From Corylus avellana (taxonomy: Eukaryota > Streptophyta > Magnoliopsida > Fagales > Betulaceae): a stretch of 64,000 bases of DNA. The notes under the pieces are model-generated. The model had not been told where the DNA came from and searched no databases. It saw only the letters and a list, made by a program, of their open reading frames with translations. The position numbers and the translations under genes are program-made. Location: positions 22,869,850 to 22,933,849 of the forward strand of contig NC_081549.1 in assembly GCF_901000735.1 (NCBI RefSeq). Direction: 5' to 3'. Below are positions 46,761 through 57,620 of the stretch, piece after piece (position 1 is the first letter of the stretch; each line of letters opens with the position of its first letter).

Positions 46761-47515
46761 TTACATGAAATGCCTGTGGTTGTGTTGATGGCGTCCATAG
46801 TCATCCCATCCAAAGCACTTGAAGACAGGGTAAAAAGCCACAAAAATGCATCTTCTAATGCCCCTGAGAAACGAAGAGGCTAGGAAGCATGGGCAGCAGC
46901 AAAACATTAAAAATGGGTCATCATCATCGTGATATGTGCTGCCTCCATCGATATCATGACGTTGATAGTATTGATAATGAAGTGGATGCTGATCACGAAC
47001 CATGTTCTTCCTTCAACTATGAAACAAAATCAACAACAGCCCATCAATCAGAATCCACATTTAAGGAGACCCATTAACGATGAAAATTTGGGTTTATCAC
47101 CAAGACAACTTTTTGACATATTCTTCTTCTTCTTCTTCTTATATATATATATATAACTAGAATGAATGTTTGTCTCTTGAAAGTAAGCAAGAAGAGTAAA
47201 ATGATAGACCACAATCGATAATCAGACCTCGTAATTCTCGTACGTAGCCAAGGTGTTGCAAGTACGAAGAGCTAGAACTTTACAAATTTGGCTGCCGGAT
47301 TAGAGAAGAGAAGAGAATTCAATAATGGCTTTTAAGCCATAATCCTCGTACGATCTTTCTCTAGGGAATCAAATTCCTCCAGAGTTAATGAACGGCGTTG
47401 TAAAAAAGCTAGCTCTATCACGTAAAAAAAGCTAAAAGAGAGAACATTTGGAATTCTGGCCTACCATTCTATTGATCCATACCGTTCATTTAATTCCAAA
47501 ATGGACGGTCTGGAT
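46700..47515. repeat. segmental duplication, copy B (partner at 41575-42439)
   Basis: Holds small gene B and its 5' flank. A TTC microsatellite with a TA run (47121-47155) sits where copy A has its TA stretches. The shared part ends after CCAAAATGGACGGTCTGGAT. Confidence 0.85.
46761..47003 (-). CDS. small Cys/His-rich protein, copy B, 80 aa
   Basis: Paralogue of the gene at 41629-41868. The frame is intact. The core (FLMFCCCPCFLASSFLRGIR, then CIFVAFYPVFKCFGWDD) and tail (GRHQHNHRHFM) are conserved, while the N-terminus has changed (MVRDQHPLHYQYYQ) with small in-frame insertions and deletions (DIDGGSTYHDDDD). Indels in multiples of three, and changes concentrated outside the core, argue that both copies code for protein. 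Function unknown; see copy A. Confidence 0.6.
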   Translation of the reverse strand: MVRDQHPLHYQYYQRHDIDGGSTYHDDDDPFLMFCCCPCFLASSFLRGIRRCIFVAFYPVFKCFGWDDYGRHQHNHRHFM

Positions 47516-48495
47516 TCAGGCCACAATTAAAAAAAAAAAACAATCAAAAGAAGCTTAAGATAGTTTGGACACTCGATCTTGAGGGGGTGGAGGCCATCCT
47601 AAGCCATCGGGTGCACAGCGCCACTATCCTTTAGAGTGGCCATCCCCCAACTTTAAGTTACCGACAGTTCTTTCCAAATTAATTAACTTGAAAATTTGGG
47701 ATTTTTTTTTTTTTTTTGGTAATAAAGCTTTTGGGTAGACAATTTTTTTTAGAATACCTTATAATCTGTGCAATGCTAGGGAAATGGCTTATTAATATTG
47801 TAAAATTGAAGCAAAAAGTTAACAAAGTTATCATCAGGATGTTAAAGCGAGCATTGAAATAAAGAAACCAATATGAAGAAGCGAATACAAGGAAGATCAA
47901 TTTTTTATGAGGAAAGTCAAAGAAAGATGAATAAATATAATCTTCTGAAATTGTTACAATTACTTTTGTTAATCTATTAATTAGTTAAGTAATCCACTCC
48001 AATGAGGTGCTCGCGGTAGATAAATTTTCACATAGAAGATTAATGGATTTGGCTTGCTTCCAAATCCATAAGGACTACTATCAATCAGTGAGGATTGCAA
48101 GATTGGAAAAGAATTCACCGACACCGATAAAGACTACGGTTAATCTTGCAATTCTCACCGTTTATTTAAAGCACATGAAATCTTCAATTATTTAATAACG
48201 GGAGGCAAGCCAAATCCAGAATAAATATAAACAGGCTTGCAATATGTCCAAAGCAGGTAATGTAAGCACTGGCATGACTAGAATTCTCTTTTGTTTGGTT
48301 CCTTAAATTGATGATATGGTCAGATCATTATTGTTACACGACTCTAAGAACTCACTAGTATTGCCCTCTTTCCCTTTTACAAGCCCTTTCTAGGTACAGG
48401 GCAGACTGTATATCCAGATTTACAGGACTCCTAGATAAGCAAAAAAAAAAAAAAGATAAGCAACACAAGACCATTACACAGGGGCAGTAGAAAAT
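47516..48495. other. spacer and 3' UTR of the TMEM87-like gene
   Basis: GTGGCC-type repeat at about 47566-47660, a T run at 47702-47719, a MITE at 48045-48217, and about 250 bp that are probably the 3' UTR of the minus-strand gene starting at 48496. Confidence 0.5.
48045..48217. mobile_element. 173-bp TIR element (MITE)
   Basis: Terminal inverted repeats GGATTTGGCTTGCTTCC and GGAGGCAAGCCAAATCC (one mismatch), with a second, inner pair GTGAGGATTGCAAGATTGG against TAATCTTGCAATTCTCAC. Superfamily not assigned; no clear target duplication. Confidence 0.7.
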
Positions 48496-51400
48496 TTACT
48501 CTCGTTTATCTTCTTCAAGATCTTCCCCAAGCCCATAGACAAGGTCTGTCGTACTGGACCCCTTCCTTTCCTTCTTTTCCAGCTTAACCGCAATATCCCC
48601 ACTAGCCTTCATCCCACTGCTTGTCAAAGATATACCCTCTTCATCAAAGTCGTCTCCGGTCTCCTCTAAGTATGCATATCTACAAGTCCAATACCAAATT
48701 AAGAGCAGTGCCAGTATAATTATGTGATCATTTCCTATTTAAAATTAAAACTATAAGAAAAGAAAGGGGAAATGAATAAACAAGAACACTCCGGAAAGTA
48801 AGATCCAAAAAAATGATACTAGAGGACTCCCATTTTTCAAGTTTTTTGTCACAAAATTGACAGTTTCTTGAAACTAGATTGTCTTAATGCTCCAAAATGA
48901 GGTTAAAATGCCTAGCAGGAAGTTCATTACATTACTATTATAAATTATAACTTATCCATTGAAGTCATGAAACTTGAACAAGAATTGAAACCATCAAGGA
49001 CTGTCAGGAGAATGTTACTTAATTTTCTGGTTACTCAAAAAAAAAAAAGCCCATCACCACCCAAGAAGCAAGGGCAAGTAGAAGACACCAAAGAATAGTC
49101 AAGTGGCCATATCAAAGCAAATACCTAGTTGGGTTACGTGAAGGAGCCCAAAGGACACATATTACCACCAATAGAAAGTATGCAAGTAGAGTCCAGAACA
49201 CTGGAATGATCCAAGCAATTTGCCACAGCTCACTCAATGGGTCAGTTGCATTGAAGTATAGCTGAGTCAGCACAAGTCAAATGAGATCTAGTCGTCAATA
49301 TTCATTAAGATTCAATATGCAAATGAAAATACTAAATAATTCACCAAACTTCATCTACTGCTGCACCCTGTGGAATTGCAAACTATTTGGTCAACGGGAG
49401 TGTTACCTCAAAGCCAATCCAAGCAATAGAAAGCAGCACAGACACTGCAAGAGAATTGGTAAATTTCCGGTACAGCTCCAGTTTGGCCATATTTCTCCGC
49501 ATCTGCATCCACAATAAACAGATAGAAGTGCAGAAAAATATTTCACATCATATATTGCACCAAGATAAAGGCATAATTTTCAATGATTTTATGCGGAAAA
49601 AGTATCTTGTTGCTAAGTAGTAGCATTAAAAACCATTGTACTTGCATATTCTTAAATTATACTGGCGACAACTGCGTATTTTATTAGGGAGAAGCACAAG
49701 CACGTACACATTCATCCGTTAACAACAATACACTTCATTACACAGACACACATATTTACATCACGTGCAGTTGAATAACATAATCTATCAATATCATATG
49801 CAACATAAAATAGACTGTGAAGGAATATCATCATTCATACTGAAGCAGCGAAAGCATGGATAGATGAACAGACAAAAGAGAATAATTACCTGAAGTTTCT
49901 CTAAAGTTCTTGATAATGATGAGAAAATCCACAGAATAAAGCACGAATCCAGGAAGGCAACAGGTAGGACCAAAAATAACTTTTTTTTTCCAGAAAAATC
50001 GTTAATGTTTCCCAAATGTTCAACTAGCTCAAGTGCCTCAGTTGCAACAAAATATATTGCACCAAGACTAAGTACTTTAGAGGTTATACCGCCAAGTGTT
50101 GGCTTCACGACACCATAGCCCATTGATACCACCAAAAGAAGAAGGCGAGACAGAGTCTTCTTGACAGAACTAAAAGTTACAGCCCACAAAGTAATGCCCA
50201 TTGGTCGGCTTCCAGTTAAATTGAAATTAACATATTCAAAATACCAGACAGCCATTTCACACATGCCTAGAGCAATTACAGCTGTAATATGGTAATGCAA
50301 CTGTATAATATCCTTCCAGAACTGAACAAACCTTAGAAACCAGATTAGGCCAAGTGCAATATAAGCTAAAGACATGAAACCACAGAATGTCATCAAAGGA
50401 GTCATCTTGCCAGGTAAATAACCATTTGGGTTCCTCCACACAGTCCTTCCATTGATTAATGTACCCTTGAGTAGTGGATTACAAAACATAAAATAAAGGT
50501 AGTACATTCCGGTACTGTTTATTTCAACATGAAAATCCATTTTAGCTTCTGTATCATTTCCCTTAAAGAAGGTTTGAATACGTTTAGGCCACTCAGGATT
50601 ATCCGGGTTCTTTTGTATAATAACCTCTCCCAGCTTGCAGGCTTCAGTTTTCGCAAGAATAGGGTCGCAGCATATTGCACTGGACTTTAGGAAAGATCCT
50701 CCGATTTTTTCCCTATCTTTTACCTCAAGTATGATGGCTTCCACCAACCCAGTGTTCTGCTGCATCGCATTTTGGGCGCTAGCAGACTCTTTTGGCCTCA
50801 CAAAAATGATAGTTTCAGACCTGAGATTCCGTAGCCAGAGTGAGAATCCTCAATAAATAGATACCCAAGCAGTCCTCGATAAATGACCACCAAGTGCATT
50901 ATAAGTTTGAGCACATATACGAGGATGTCAAAATCAGGAACCCATTATTTGACTAGTTAAAAGTAATCAAATTCCGCAGAGATCAGATTCTATGAAATCT
51001 ATGATCATTATAGGTTCTAAACCACAATCAGATACATAAAAAATTCTTCTGGGTGAGAAAAATTTAACAATATCGAAGATGATATGCTGTAATGCTGCAA
51101 TGAGTAACATAGCAGCCATAATGCTGATTAAAGCTATATAAAAAAATCAACCAAAAAAAAAAAAAAAAACAAAAACAAAAAAAGAGCGAGAAATTCATTT
51201 TCCATAGAGAAAAATAAAGTCGCTTGATCGCATAATCTATTAAGATTATCAACTAATAGTTCGCGCCACAGAAGTTAACTATCAAAATTGGCAAAAAGAA
51301 GAAGAAGAAAAACCCTAAAAAACAAAGCAGAGAAGTAAGCGGAAACATAGAAAAGCAGAAATTGATGGAATTTTGGGTAAATTACGAGAAGAAAGAGAGA

Positions 51401-51635
51401 AAAAATTAGACCTGATGAAGGACTTGCCCTTGAGGGGCTTGTTGTCTTGGGAAGAGGATGAGGAGGAATTGTGAACCTTAGACGCGTAAAGGCCCTCACT
51501 GCCGCCATGGAAGAAGAAGGCGTTTGACTGAGGAGTAAACGGTTCGTATCTGTACTCGTGGATTGAAGCACTCACTCGGAATACGAGGAGCGAGTTGCAC
51601 ATGCATATTAGCCCTATCAAAAGCCCTAGCGCCAT
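48496..51635 (-). CDS. TMEM87-like seven-transmembrane protein (lung 7-TM receptor family), 523 aa (5 exons)
   Basis: Exons 51635-51412, 50820-49890, 49502-49407, 49261-49125 and 48679-48496 join in phase to 523 residues. A signal peptide (about 1-24) is followed by a luminal domain of about 160 residues (SNAFFFHGGSEGLYASK, ETIIFVRPKES, ICCDPILAKTEACKLGEV), then seven hydrophobic helices from about residue 180 to 450 (TPLMTFCGFMSLAYIALGLI, LWAVTFSSVKKTLSRLLLL, ELWQIAWIIPVFWTLLAYF among them), and an acidic cytosolic tail with GDDFDEEG. The plan of a GOLD-like luminal domain plus 7 TM is that of TMEM87/GOST proteins, Golgi- and endosome-resident, with roles proposed in protein trafficking. Plant members are often listed as lung seven transmembrane receptors; a G-protein role is unproven. 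ATG 51635 is chosen because the signal peptide follows at once. Confidence 0.88.
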
Positions 51636-53439
51636 GCCCTTTCTCTGCGTCTCTCAGCGGATGGTGAAGGAAGGGACGAGAGATCAACTTTGACGAAGAA
51701 GCCCAGTTAGGATGATGAAAGTTACGTGGCAGGTTGGTACTATTAGTTTTCACCTGGGCTTGCAATTTAATCCGCAAACCCGGCACCAAATTTTAAGGTT
51801 AAGATTTAGGTTAAATAAGTTTGGATCATGACTAATTAATAAATGTGTCATTTCGAATTTGATATAAACGGATTTACGGGTCGACACGTTTATACAAATT
51901 ATTTATTTTTTAATTTTAATTTTAATTTTTTAAAATAAATTTTAAGTTTAACTTAATTTAAGATTGACAATTTAACTTACGATTTATGAACACGATATGT
52001 AGTTTTAGGTTAGGATTTAAGTTAAACAGGTTTGTATCATGTTAATGACCCATTTAATAAATATGTTGTATTTGGGTTGGCATACAAAGAGGTTGGCGGG
52101 TTAATTGGATTGACACGAACCTGACATAGTGACACGTGAACCAGTTTTGCCCACCCTTGTTTTCACTGCTTTAAAACGGTGGCGTTTCCTTGACGGGCTG
52201 GCTAGTCTTACACGTCAAGCAGAGTCGCAGACCATCATGCTGTGGGTGTGCAGCCTGGGTGGGCTAGGGTGGCTGGGTCCACTTGGGCCATCAAAGTAGA
52301 GGAGCTCCAAAGAAACCAGGGATTCTAGTATAAATGTTATACAAAAGTAATCAGTTTTGCTTGAAAAAAAAAAAAAAAAAAATTACTTTTTGTTTTTTAT
52401 AAGTACATTGAAAAAATAAAAATTACAAGAAACAAACATAAGAATGGGGATCTTTACCACTGCCAAGTAGAATACACAGGAGAGGCCGAGAGGGGGGAAT
52501 TTTAAAGTTGATGCATCTTATGTTATATATGATTTCACATCATTTTTTTTAAAAAAAGAAAAAGTGTTAATATTGACTTCATGTACCCTGTTAGATGCAT
52601 CAATTTTAAATCATAACCATTAACTAAGTACTATTTAGTTCATTTGAAATTATTAAGGATATAAATTATGTGTGATAAATGTTGATTTGTATTTTCTAAA
52701 TTAAGAGATTTAAATGATATTTATTAACCTTAATTTAAGAAATATATTTGTATTTAAAATATTTTCAAATTACATGTAAAACTTTATAAATAGAGGTGTG
52801 TACTTAAATTATATATCAATGAAAGATGTAGCTTATAAGACTTTAACAAAAATAAAGAGTATCTCATGTTGTAAATCATTGTCCTCACAAAAGGGGGAGG
52901 TGAGTTACCCCCCACCCCCCGCCCTCCCCCCTCTTCTCTTTGTGAGGCACTGAGCAAAGACCAGAGAGGAGGGTATGGAGATCGACTCCTAAACCTTTCA
53001 CGAGCGGTGGCGCGTAAGGAGAGGATCTAACCCTTCCTCCTACGTAGGGTGAATGATAAGCCCCGTGTCTCCACACAAAAGGCACAAAAGGGATGGTCTC
53101 CAATCTCCTTTGCAGAGGTGGACATATGAGAGATGGAGGAAGGGCAGCCTCCCATCTGGTGGAGGCTAGTCTCCTTTTGTGTTTTATTTTTAAATTCTTT
53201 GACAAATAACAAGGCATGTCTCTACACTTAAAAAAATATATATAATAAGAAAAAGAAAAAGTATATGCTTTCAAATTGCTCCTATTATTTGTACAAAGCA
53301 ACAGAAGAAATGAGAAGCTTTTTTGAAAAGTGTTTTACAGCTTGTTTTGAAAAGCCTATTAATGGTAGGTTACATTTGAAAATTAGTTTTTCAAAACTTG
53401 GCCAAACAAACCATTACTTCAATCTTTATTCAAAGTTGT
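51636..53439. other. intergenic, repeat-rich
   Basis: Promoter of the TMEM87-like gene in the first 150 bases. A degenerate direct repeat lies at 51790-52160. A C-rich patch with runs of C (52909-52930) and an AAAGGGGG/CCCCC hairpin-like arrangement is at about 52890-52945. No gene supported; the minus-strand frame at 52885-53301 looks like chance. Confidence 0.45.
51790..52160. repeat. degenerate tandem repeat of a dispersed element
   Basis: Two diverged units, about 51790-51930 and 52005-52145, share TAGGTTAAATAAGTTTGGAT-like and TTAATAAATxTGT blocks and a GACACG motif near the end. A third fragment with GGGTTAAGTTAAGATTGACC occurs near 55460. Probably an old non-autonomous transposon. Confidence 0.45.
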
Positions 53440-54214
53440 GGCTTTGTTTAGCAAAGCTTTTTCCTTAAACTTTGTAGTTGACGTAGATTGATGTGAAAAA
53501 ATAATAATAATAATAATAAAAAAAAGAATGTTTAATATTAAAAAATGAAAAAATGATATAGAAAAGTGAAGAGGTTTTTTTGTAGTGATTTTTTTTTTTA
53601 ATAATAATGAAAAGTGAATTATGTGATATAAAAAGTGAAAAAAGTTAGGGAAAATTACCTTTGGCCCCTATGAACTACAACGCTTTGGCACTTTTCCCCC
53701 CATAAACTGCCGACTGTACTATTTTGCCCCCATAAACTATCATTTTGTGCTCAAAACCTCTTTCCGTCAGTCAAAGCCGTTAACTCAGACAGTCAACTTG
53801 TCACTTTGGGGTTGTTTGTTAAACCCCACCACACTGTTCATTATCCCACCTCACTATTCACTTCATTTTTTCTAAAAAAAACATTATTACTTTTATATCA
53901 CATAATTTATTTTTTTATTACTATTCAAATAAAAAAATCACTACAAAACAAAATTTTTTACACAACGCATTGTCACTTTAACCGCATAAGTTAACGGCTT
54001 TGACTGACATAAGGGAGTTTTTGACACAAAATGGTAGTTTATGGGGGCAAAGTATTACAATTGGCAGTTCATAGGGAGAAAGTGCTAAGGAGTGTTGTAG
54101 TTCATGGGAGCAAAATGTAGTTTCTCCAAAAAAGTTATAATGTTTTGATGATTTTTTAAAAAAATGGTGATTAGCAATAACGAAGGAAAATGAAAGGTTT
54201 TGCCAAACAAAGCC
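53440..54214. mobile_element. TIR element (hAT-like) carrying a nested insertion
   Basis: Outer inverted repeats GGCTTTGTTTAGCAAAGC (53440-) and its partner ending GCCAAACAAAGCC (54214), with a second matching stretch (TTTTTCC against GGAAAATG). The interior holds poly-A and poly-T runs and a complete second element at 53648-54127. No clean 8-bp duplication was seen outside, so the superfamily is tentative. Confidence 0.55.
53648..54127. mobile_element. Mutator-like MITE with long TIRs and 10-bp target duplication
   Basis: Flanked by identical AAAAAAGTTA at 53638-53647 and 54128-54137. Terminal inverted repeats of about 140 bp start GGGAAAATTACCTTTGGCCC at the left and, complemented, GGAGAAACTACATTTTGCTC at the right, and keep matching through CCCATAAACT and GTCAGTCAAAGCCGTTAAC. 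The central about 180 bp include TTGTTTGTTAAACCCC and A/T-rich sequence similar, in inverted order, to the host element. Target duplications of 9-10 bp and long TIRs are typical of MULEs. Confidence 0.8.
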
Positions 54215-54951
54215 GTACATAATCTTCTAGCACTCCGGCAGCCAGCCCCAAAAGCAGTCAAGTTGAAATTTTGCTCTAAAAGGATGCCAATTAAAATAGT
54301 ATATTAGGCAACAGCAATTTTGATAACCAATTTAAACCCGTTAGATAAGCAATTTGATAAGGTTATTTATTTCTTATAAATAATGATGAGATAATGTCAT
54401 GACTCACTTTACATGAAACTAATATGTTAGTGGCCGGGCATCTTCCTTTTTCTACACACATTTCTTTAGTCCGATCGACGTCAATGCTCAATAGCTACAG
54501 AACCCAACCTACATATATATATATATATAATAACAATAATAATAATAATAATAATACCACCGATATATCAAGTATCTTCCCAACTCCAAGTGGGAAGTAC
54601 GGGCATGAATCCAGGGAGATAGGCCCGCAGAAGATAACTCTTTGCTTATTTATCTTAATTATCTAGTTATTTTCAACCAAAAATTAGGCAATACCTTCAA
54701 TTTGTCAGTGTGCATGCAATCTTACGCGACATTAGATAATGGCCAAAGCTTAATAGCAAATAAGGAATTCAAGATCACAATTAATTAGGTCGTATCCCTT
54801 CATTATACGACATCCGATCAAGAGTATGCCCTTGCTAGAGGATATAGATTAGACGCTACACTCCGACAGGGCATTGCCCTATCACCCGATGTTGAGTGTC
54901 TCTGAATCATTTGTCATTCATATAAAGAAAGGCATGCAATCCACACAGATA

Positions 54952-54986
<35 letters not shown>

Positions 54987-56057
54987 ATCATCATTCTTGG
55001 GTTACACTCATCAGGCATTGGTGATTTGGAATTGTTGATCATGGGATCAACTGCATAAAAATAATTGTATTGCCAACTAATTCTTCATTAACAACCCCAC
55101 TCTATCGGCCACTTCCTCTCTCTTATCTCTACAGAATTTCCCACGTCACGCCGAGATGCTACCGCTACGTGGCATCTCAATATAAGAAATCATGCATGAA
55201 ATCAACTTCTGAAAAAACGGCTTTGCAACCCATTAAGAAACGTGATTCCCGATAATTTTTTTTTTTTTTTACACAATGGTTCCCGTGAATTGGTAATTTA
55301 TAGTTGGCCAATTAAACACTTAGGCACCACTCCCAACTTTGGCCTAATCTACATTATATTTAAGCATTACAAATTTTTTTGATATGACTCGCAAATTCAA
55401 TATAAATTTAACATAAAATTAGTAAATTATGTTTATAGTGTATGATCCATTTAATTAAATGGGTTAAGTTAAGATTGACCATATATAATCTTATATTCAT
55501 AGTTTGATATAATCTGAATCTGACATACGAATACGAATTGTGATCGCCTAATTATAAATTATATATAAGTATTAATTATCTTATTAAGTACTTGGCTTAA
55601 ATGAAGCCAAGTAGATTCTTTGGGGATCACTATATTCTGTGGTGTGGTGCAAAATAAAATTGTTATTGTTGCGTAATGGGAAGGCAAGGCACGATATATT
55701 GAATAATAATGTTCCAATAGCTTTGAGTGGACAGTTTTAGGCATGCATGTTGCGTAGTGTAATGTCCACTCTGTGATTTCCACAAAAGAAACCACCCATT
55801 ACAAAAGATGGAAAATGCAAGACCTCGTCAGCTAAACTTTTACAGAAGAAGAAATCATCATCACTTCTTGCTCGTTTGGAAGGGTATTTTTATCTTTTCA
55901 CTTTTTGATGAGACAAAAATACTCATACATTATAACTAACTGGATATTATTGAATTTATTTGAAGTGGAGAGGATCCTAATTCCGAAATTCCTGCCTAGC
56001 TATGCCTTGATAAATAGGCTCCTTTGGCTACCAAACCATGTCTCTCTTGAAATTAAG
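54215..56057. other. intergenic spacer upstream of the DUF599 gene
   Basis: AT-rich with AAT (54529-54556) and TA (54954-54982) microsatellites. A copy of the repeat block TTTTCACTTTTTGATGAGAC..ATAACTAACTGGATATT with a MITE end (GTGGAGAGGATCC) lies at about 55880-55975, just before the gene. No other gene supported. Confidence 0.5.
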
Positions 56058-56828
56058 ATGGTAGCGGTGGCTTATTTGGACACCATCTTGGTCCCCCTCA
56101 GCCTCTTCCTCACCTTGGGCTACCATGCCTATCTATGGCATATCTTCAAGAACAAGCCCTGTAATACCACCATTGGAATCAACGCATTGAGGAGGACAGC
56201 ATGGTTTCAAGACATCAAACAGGTAGATGACTAGAGATCGAGAATCACGTTTTTTGTTTGTTTTAATGATATGATTTGCTAATTATATATTATGTAGGGT
56301 GGTGACAAGAAGGGTATGCTGGCAGTCCAGAGCTTGAGAAACACTCTAATGGCGACCATACTCACAGCTTCAATAGCCATTCTTGTAAACGTGGCACTTG
56401 CAGCTCTATCAAACAACGCATACAGTGCAGAACACCTCTTAAACAACCCCATTTTCGGGTTGCAGTCAGGCAGGATCTTGGCTCTCAAATTTGGCTCGGC
56501 GTCGCTGCTTCTGCTGCTTAGCTTCCTATGCAGCTCTATGTCCGTTGGATTCCTGATCGACGCCAATTTCTTGATAAACGCTTGTGGTGATTTCTCATCA
56601 CCTCCTGATCACACACATGCCGTATTCGAGCGAGGCTTCACGTTGGCTCTAATTGGTAACAGAGTGCTCTGCATTACCTTCCCTTTGCTGCTATGGATGC
56701 TTGGTCCTGTGCTTGTGGCTTTGTCCTCTGTGGGATTAGTTTGGGCGCTTTATGAGCTTGATTTTTCTGGGAAATTGATCAGTGGCGATAAGCAAATTAG
56801 TCGCAGTGGACATAGTTTGTATGCATGA
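56058..56828 (+). CDS. DUF599 family membrane protein, 231 aa (2 exons)
   Basis: Exons 56058-56222 and 56298-56828, joined in phase 0 by a 75-bp intron, give 231 residues, the usual length for plant DUF599 proteins. Helices: YLDTILVPLSLFLTLGYHAY near the N-terminus, TASIAILVNVALAALS, a helix in SASLLLLLSFLCSSMSVGFL, and LCITFPLLLWMLGPVLVALS near the C-terminus. Family signs are the N-terminal YLD..LVP, HxxLW and WF..I motifs, the NTLMATILTASIA segment and the FERGF motif before the last helices. The molecular function of DUF599 is not established. The ATG at 56058 starts right before the conserved N-terminus. The upstream in-frame stretch is not conserved-looking and is probably leader. Confidence 0.88.
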
Positions 56829-57171
56829 TTTATTATATATCCATCTAAATTCTAAATATGATGCAGAGATGAAGAACTTATCGATGAACTTGCAGATTGA
56901 AAGGGAAAGAGATGATAGAATGGATTAATTACTCCATTGCTTCTCACTCTCTTGTTTTTTTTGTCAATTTACTTATAAATCAAACTTTTTAACTCCTTAA
57001 AGTTTTTGAGATTTTCATTTCACTCATTCCATCCAAAATCATTAGCAATTTTAGACGATTTTTGACTAGACAAGTATATAAAAAACATTTATAAAACTCA
57101 AAGAGTTAGTTAAAAGTTCAATTTAAAAATCCTGAAAATAAATTGAAAAAGTAGGATTATTCAGCAAGTAA

Positions 57172-57208
<37 letters not shown>

Positions 57209-57620
57209 GCTACTCTTCACTCATTTTACATTGGTTGATGTGACGTGTTTTAAGTGACTTTTAAATAAAAAAAAAAGACACTTAAAACAAAATGAAATCC
57301 TACAATATTTCATAATTAAGGTTTAATATTGTTGCACTTGCATGTAGCAGTATATATAATCTCAAATAATAAATATGTAGGCATGATATTTAAAAAATTA
57401 GATGACGTGGCATCATGTACAATATTAAATATTAACCATAAAATGACTTTGCTCTATTTCACTAGAAATCAAACCCAAGCCCGGCCCTAACACTCAGGTT
57501 CGACAAAGTAATCTTTCGGGTCAAGCTCAGCCCAGCCCATATAACAAAACATCGAACCTGATTGGACGTTGATTGTGCGAGACTATGTGGTCACGTCCAC
57601 ACTTAATATAAACTCAGTAA
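56829..57620. other. intergenic spacer and glycyl-tRNA synthetase promoter
   Basis: Contains a TA microsatellite (57174-57206). A TATA-like AATATAAAC is at about 57605-57613, only a few bases before the first ATG of the next gene. Confidence 0.5.

Noticed and set aside
52885..53301. 138-codon minus-strand frame with many Pro and Arg
   Set aside because: It runs through C-rich low-complexity sequence and resembles no protein family; likely chance.
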